A stretch of 8,276 nucleotides of DNA from JACVRW01 sp036009005 (GTDB lineage Bacteria; Actinomycetota; Thermoleophilia; Solirubrobacterales; Thermoleophilaceae), in NCBI GenBank assembly GCA_036009005.1, contig DASYMP010000292.1, forward strand, positions 1 through 8,276. Direction: 5' to 3'. The notes under the pieces are model-generated. The model was not told the DNA's origin and searched no databases. It was given only the letters and a program-made list of their open reading frames with translations. Below are positions 5,599 through 8,276 of this stretch, one piece after another (position 1 is the first letter of the stretch; every line of letters starts with the position of its first letter). The position numbers were made by a program, and so were the translations under genes.

Positions 5599-6708
5599 TC
5601 AGGTTTGCAAATAACGGTCCACGAGGTTGATCTCCTGGAGGCGGCGAAGGCCCTCGCGGATGTCCTTCGCGCGCATGTCCCCGACGCCCTCGACCCCTTC
5701 GAGCTCAGGGTCGGCGGCGGCGAGTATCTCGTCCAGTCCGTTGAACTCGCTGACGATCGACTGAACCACCATCTTCGGCAGGCGTGGGATGCGCCCGAGG
5801 ATGCGGTAGCCGCGCGGCGAGGCGGGATGGTCGAGCGTGTTCAGCTTCCGGTCGTAGCCGAGAAGCTCGGCCAGGCGGCCGAAGTCAAGAAGGTCCTGGT
5901 GGGCCAGGCGGGCGAGCGCGTCGAGCACCATCGCGAACGCCTCCTCGGAGGGCTCGACCATGTAGTCGCGCACGAGCGCGGACTTGTCGGCCGCGACGCC
6001 GACCATGGTCTCCTCGAGCTGCATCTCGATCAGGCGCCCCTCGGCGCCGAGCTCGACGATGTAGCGCTCGATCTCGACAGCCATGCGCGTGACGAGCTCG
6101 GCGCGCTGGAGCACGGTGAGCACGTCGTGGAGCGTCACGCCGCCCTCGAACTCGAGCGCGGTGAGCCGCGTCGAGACCTGGTCCAGGCGGCTGCGGTACT
6201 TGTCGAGCGTGGCGAGCGCCTGGTTCGCCTTGGCCAGGACGACTGGGATGTCCTCGAGGATGTACTTCGCGCCGTCGAGGTAGAGCGACACCACGCTCCG
6301 GCTCGCGCTGATTGCGATCACGAGCGCGTCGGTCTGCTTCGAGACGCGCTCCGCGGTGCGGTGCCGGGTGCCGGTCTCGAGCGAGAGGATCGTGGGGTCC
6401 GGCATGAGCTGGACGTTCGCCCACATGATCTTGGTGCTGTTCGCGGCGAGGACGAGCCCGCCGTCCATCTTGGCCAGCTGGTAGAGCATGGCGGGCGTGT
6501 AGTCCACGTCAAGCTTGACGCCACCCGACAGCAGGAAGCTGAGCTCCTCCGACTCTCCGATGCAGATGAGAGCGCCGGTTCCGCCCTGGACGATGTTGTC
6601 CAATCCCTCCCGAACGGCGGTCCCGGGAGCGACCATCTCGAGGGCCCGAACGAGCCTAGGTTCCTGCCGCGCCTCGAGCTCTGCGACATCGTCTCCGGCG
6701 TACGGCAT
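5599..6708 (-). CDS. disA: DNA integrity scanning diadenylate cyclase DisA
   Basis: Condenses two ATP to cyclic di-AMP and scans DNA for branched structures; cytosolic octamer in known members. The 369-residue length is typical. The N-terminal cyclase domain (about 20-150) holds the catalytic aspartate in MDGG (Asp82; the usual motif is DGA) and TGTRHRTAER (Arg115-His116-Arg117). A helical linker follows (about 150-290). The C-terminal DNA-binding part has a helix-hairpin-helix motif, GVEGVGDMRAKDIREGL. The ATG at 6708 begins MPYAGDD. There is no Shine-Dalgarno, but a TAGAAT -10-like box ends 7 nt before it, so a leaderless message is likely. The open frame extends to 6999, but that part is intergenic and low in coding character. 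The gene sits between radA, two genes upstream, and carD. RadA is known to inhibit DisA in other bacteria, so a functional link is plausible. Confidence 0.96.
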   Translation of the reverse strand: MPYAGDDVAELEARQEPRLVRALEMVAPGTAVREGLDNIVQGGTGALICIGESEELSFLLSGGVKLDVDYTPAMLYQLAKMDGGLVLAANSTKIMWANVQLMPDPTILSLETGTRHRTAERVSKQTDALVIAISASRSVVSLYLDGAKYILEDIPVVLAKANQALATLDKYRSRLDQVSTRLTALEFEGGVTLHDVLTVLQRAELVTRMAVEIERYIVELGAEGRLIEMQLEETMVGVAADKSALVRDYMVEPSEEAFAMVLDALARLAHQDLLDFGRLAELLGYDRKLNTLDHPASPRGYRILGRIPRLPKMVVQSIVSEFNGLDEILAAADPELEGVEGVGDMRAKDIREGLRRLQEINLVDRYLQT

Positions 6709-6715
6709 TGAGCCA

Positions 6716-6721
6716 ATTCTA
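6716..6721 (-). promoter_or_regulatory. Candidate -10 box for disA, leaderless start
   Basis: The minus strand reads TAGAAT, then 7 nt (TGGCTCA), then the disA ATG. This is the spacing expected if transcription starts at the ATG itself. A -35 element is not clear: ACCCGA at 17 bp is poor, and GTGACC sits about 20 bp away. A small inverted repeat, ACGGG (6721-6725) and CCCGT (6733-6737), lies next to the box and could be an operator. Confidence 0.5.
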
Positions 6722-6787
6722 CGGGAAAGGTCCCCGTTTCGGGTCACTTCGGTCGTTATGCAGGCGTTTTGCCACTGCGGAGGGCCG

Positions 6788-6825
6788 AAAATGGGGGCCG
6801 TGACGGGCCGTTTTTCGGGGCCCCC
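6788..6825 (-). terminator. Rho-independent-type terminator after the small membrane protein gene
   Basis: On the minus strand GGGGGCC (6825-6819) pairs with GGCCCCC (6799-6793), followed by A and TTTT (6791-6788). The 19-nt loop contains the small palindrome ACGGCCCGT. An alternative stem, CCGAAAA (6818-6812) with TTTTCGG (6791-6785), would capture the T run and cannot form alongside the first. The site is 40 bp after the stop at 6866 and 80-120 bp before disA. It therefore separates the two transcription units or acts as an attenuator. Confidence 0.55.
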
Positions 6826-6865
6826 TGTAGACGCGGGACAGCATGGTCCCGAAGGTGCAGGCGAC

Positions 6866-7372
6866 TCAGGAGCAGCGGCGGTTGAGCCCCACCAGTATGC
6901 GCCGGTGGCGGTGGCCCACACGGACATCGAGCCGCGCGCAGGCGGCGCGGCGCTTGAGGTGAAATCCGCCCACGAACCAGGGCCAGCGGTGGCCCGCACA
7001 GTTGGCGAACCGCACGACCGAGCCGATCTCCCAACCGTCCCAGTGCAGCGCGACCCGGGATCGAGACTCGGGCGCCACGCTGATCGTCACGAGGCCCGAC
7101 CCGCCCCGGATCTGGACGCCGTGCTTCAGCCAGTACGGGAAGGGCTCCCCGTCCTCGCGCTCGAGCGGCCCCGGGACGTAACGGCGCGGCATCACAACGG
7201 CACCAAGCACGAGTCGCCCCTCGCTGTTGGCAGCGGCCTCCGAGCCGGCGGCGGCCTCGCAGGCCACGCTTGGCTTGACGGAAACGCGTGCCCGCTTCGA
7301 CGAGGGCCAGAGCGCAACGGCGAGGACAGCGCCCACAGCCAGAACGCCGAGCATGCCTGCCAAGCGGAGCAT
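6866..7372 (-). CDS. Small membrane-anchored protein of unknown function
   Basis: The 168-residue product is not recognised. Residues 4-22 (LAGMLGVLAVGAVLAVALW) form one hydrophobic helix, followed by SSKRAR. This could be a signal anchor, or an uncleaved or poorly cleaved signal peptide, placing the remainder outside the membrane. An Ala/Ser-rich linker leads to a compact domain from about residue 50, rich in short beta-type strands (HGVQIRGGSGLVTISV, RSRVALHWDG). It ends in an Arg-rich segment, GGFHLKRRAACARLDVRVG, and a terminal RRCS. The four cysteines (Cys38 plus those in ANCAG, AACAR and NRRCS) could form two disulfides. The ATG at 7372 directly abuts AGGAG, which is too close. A TTG at 7363 has the same AGGAG 9 nt upstream and may be the true start; an in-frame TAG lies just before the ATG. 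It follows radA by 46 bp and ends at a terminator-like hairpin, so it is probably cotranscribed with radA. Confidence 0.72.
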   Translation of the reverse strand: MLRLAGMLGVLAVGAVLAVALWPSSKRARVSVKPSVACEAAAGSEAAANSEGRLVLGAVVMPRRYVPGPLEREDGEPFPYWLKHGVQIRGGSGLVTISVAPESRSRVALHWDGWEIGSVVRFANCAGHRWPWFVGGFHLKRRAACARLDVRVGHRHRRILVGLNRRCS

Positions 7373-7418
7373 CTCCTAGAGCGTCCCATGGTGGGGCGGA
7401 ACTACAAGAAGCACTCCG

Positions 7419-8276
7419 TCAGGCGGCCTGAGCCTCCCCCTCAGCGCCTCGGTTCAGCGCCGCGAGCGCCTTGCGGAGAGTCGTTACGGAGTCCGAGGGA
7501 TGGACGACGAGCTCGAGCCCGAACTTGCGCGCCTCGGCCATGCGGCGGTCGGCGTGCGCCACGTGCCGCAGCTCGCCCGTCAACCCGAGCTCGCCGAAGG
7601 CGGCGAGCGGCCGCTCCGCCGCGGGCGCGATGCCCTTCGCCGCGGAGGCGAGCGCCAGCGCGATGGCGAGGTCGGCGCCCGGCTCGTCGACCCGGACGCC
7701 GCCGGCCACGGACACGAACACGTCCGCAGTGCCGAACGAGATCCCGGCGTGCCGGCTGAGGACGGCCAGCACGAGCGCGAGGCGGTTGCGGTCGACCCCG
7801 TTCGCCACCCGTCGCGGCGGCGTGATCTCGCTCGGCGCCACGAGCGCCTGCACCTCCACGAGCAGGGGCCGCGATCCCTCCATCGCGCACAGCACGACCG
7901 AGCCGGGCGCGCGCGTGGCCTCGCTCACGAAGCGAGCCGAGGCGTCCTCCACCTCGACGAGGCCCTGCTCGTGCATCTCGAAGACGCCGACCTCGTTCGT
8001 CGAGCCGAAGCGGTTCTTCAGCGCGCGCAGCGTGCGGTACGTACGCTCGCGCTCGCCCTCGAACGAGAGCACGCAGTCCACCAGGTGCTCGAGCACGCGC
8101 GGTCCGGCGAGCGAGCCCTCCTTCGTCACGTGGCCCACGAGCAGCGTCGCGATGCCGCGCGCCTTCGCCAGGCGCATCAGCCGCCCGGCCACCTCGCGCA
8201 CCTGCGAAACAGAGCCCGGCGCTCCGGTCAACGCCGGGTCGTACAGGACCTGCACGGAGTCGATCACGCAGACCTC
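7419..8276 (-). CDS. radA: DNA repair protein RadA (Sms), N-terminus beyond the window
   Basis: RadA is a RecA-like ATPase and helicase that drives branch migration of recombination intermediates. In other bacteria it also binds DisA. The window holds the C-terminal 285 residues of an expected 450 or so; the zinc finger and Walker A lie beyond the right edge. Visible parts are Walker B (VCVIDSVQ at the edge), GHVTKEG, the RadA-specific KNRFGSTNE, and the Lon-like C-terminal domain (VFVSVAGGVRVDEPGADLAI, FGELGLTGELR). The Lon catalytic Ser-Lys dyad is not evident, as is usual for RadA. The TGA at 7419-7421 is 46 bp before the small membrane protein gene, with no terminator between, so the two probably share a message. 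Neighbouring disA two genes on matches the close radA-disA arrangement known in Actinobacteria and Firmicutes. Confidence 0.96.
   Translation of the reverse strand, partial: EVCVIDSVQVLYDPALTGAPGSVSQVREVAGRLMRLAKARGIATLLVGHVTKEGSLAGPRVLEHLVDCVLSFEGERERTYRTLRALKNRFGSTNEVGVFEMHEQGLVEVEDASARFVSEATRAPGSVVLCAMEGSRPLLVEVQALVAPSEITPPRRVANGVDRNRLALVLAVLSRHAGISFGTADVFVSVAGGVRVDEPGADLAIALALASAAKGIAPAAERPLAAFGELGLTGELRHVAHADRRMAEARKFGLELVVHPSDSVTTLRKALAALNRGAEGEAQAA

Noticed and set aside
6709..6999. N-terminal extension of DisA by 97 residues
   Set aside because: It runs through the terminator-like hairpin and the end of the neighbouring gene. Composition is non-coding and DisA is complete from 6708.
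1..8276. CRISPR array, tRNA, rRNA, transposase or phage genes
   Set aside because: No regularly spaced repeats, cloverleaf-like sequence or transposase/integrase motif was recognised on either strand.

Overview
The window is very GC-rich and fits an actinobacterial chromosome. My best guess is a deep-branching class such as Thermoleophilia/Solirubrobacterales. This rests on GC content, CarD and DisA sequence character, apparently leaderless starts and gene order, and not on any database search. The core is a minus-strand block read from the right edge leftwards: radA (cut by the edge), a small membrane-anchored protein of unknown function, disA, carD, ispD, a PHP-family histidinol-phosphatase-like gene, and ispF. 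In Mycobacterium tuberculosis radA-disA and carD-ispD-ispF also lie close together, so this is a recognisable actinobacterial neighbourhood with two extra genes inserted.

The block probably holds two transcription units. radA and the small protein are 46 bp apart and are followed by a GC hairpin with a T run (6788-6825), which looks like a terminator. disA then has its own candidate -10 box (TAGAAT) 7 nt before its ATG, suggesting a leaderless message. From disA to ispF the genes are tightly packed: carD and ispD are 11 bp apart, ispD and the PHP gene overlap by 11 bp, and the PHP gene and ispF share an ATGA. Together the block covers recombination repair (RadA), cyclic di-AMP synthesis and DNA scanning (DisA), control of RNA polymerase at promoters (CarD) and two steps of the MEP isoprenoid pathway (IspD, IspF).

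On the left, an amidase-signature enzyme (minus, running off the window) and a secreted propeller-like protein (plus) diverge from start codons only 14 bp apart. The secreted gene converges on ispF across a 365-bp gap. This gap holds the most unusual DNA here: a 172-bp element (2712-2883) with 22-bp imperfect terminal inverted repeats and nested perfect hairpins, followed by a roughly 95% GC, G-run-rich stretch and a 14-bp repeat of the ispF 3' end.

No tRNA, rRNA, CRISPR array, transposase gene or phage gene was seen. Most genes are ordinary housekeeping genes. The points worth a second look are the palindromic element, the PHP gene inside the isoprenoid operon, the carD start codon, the leader upstream of disA, and two secreted or membrane proteins of unknown function.
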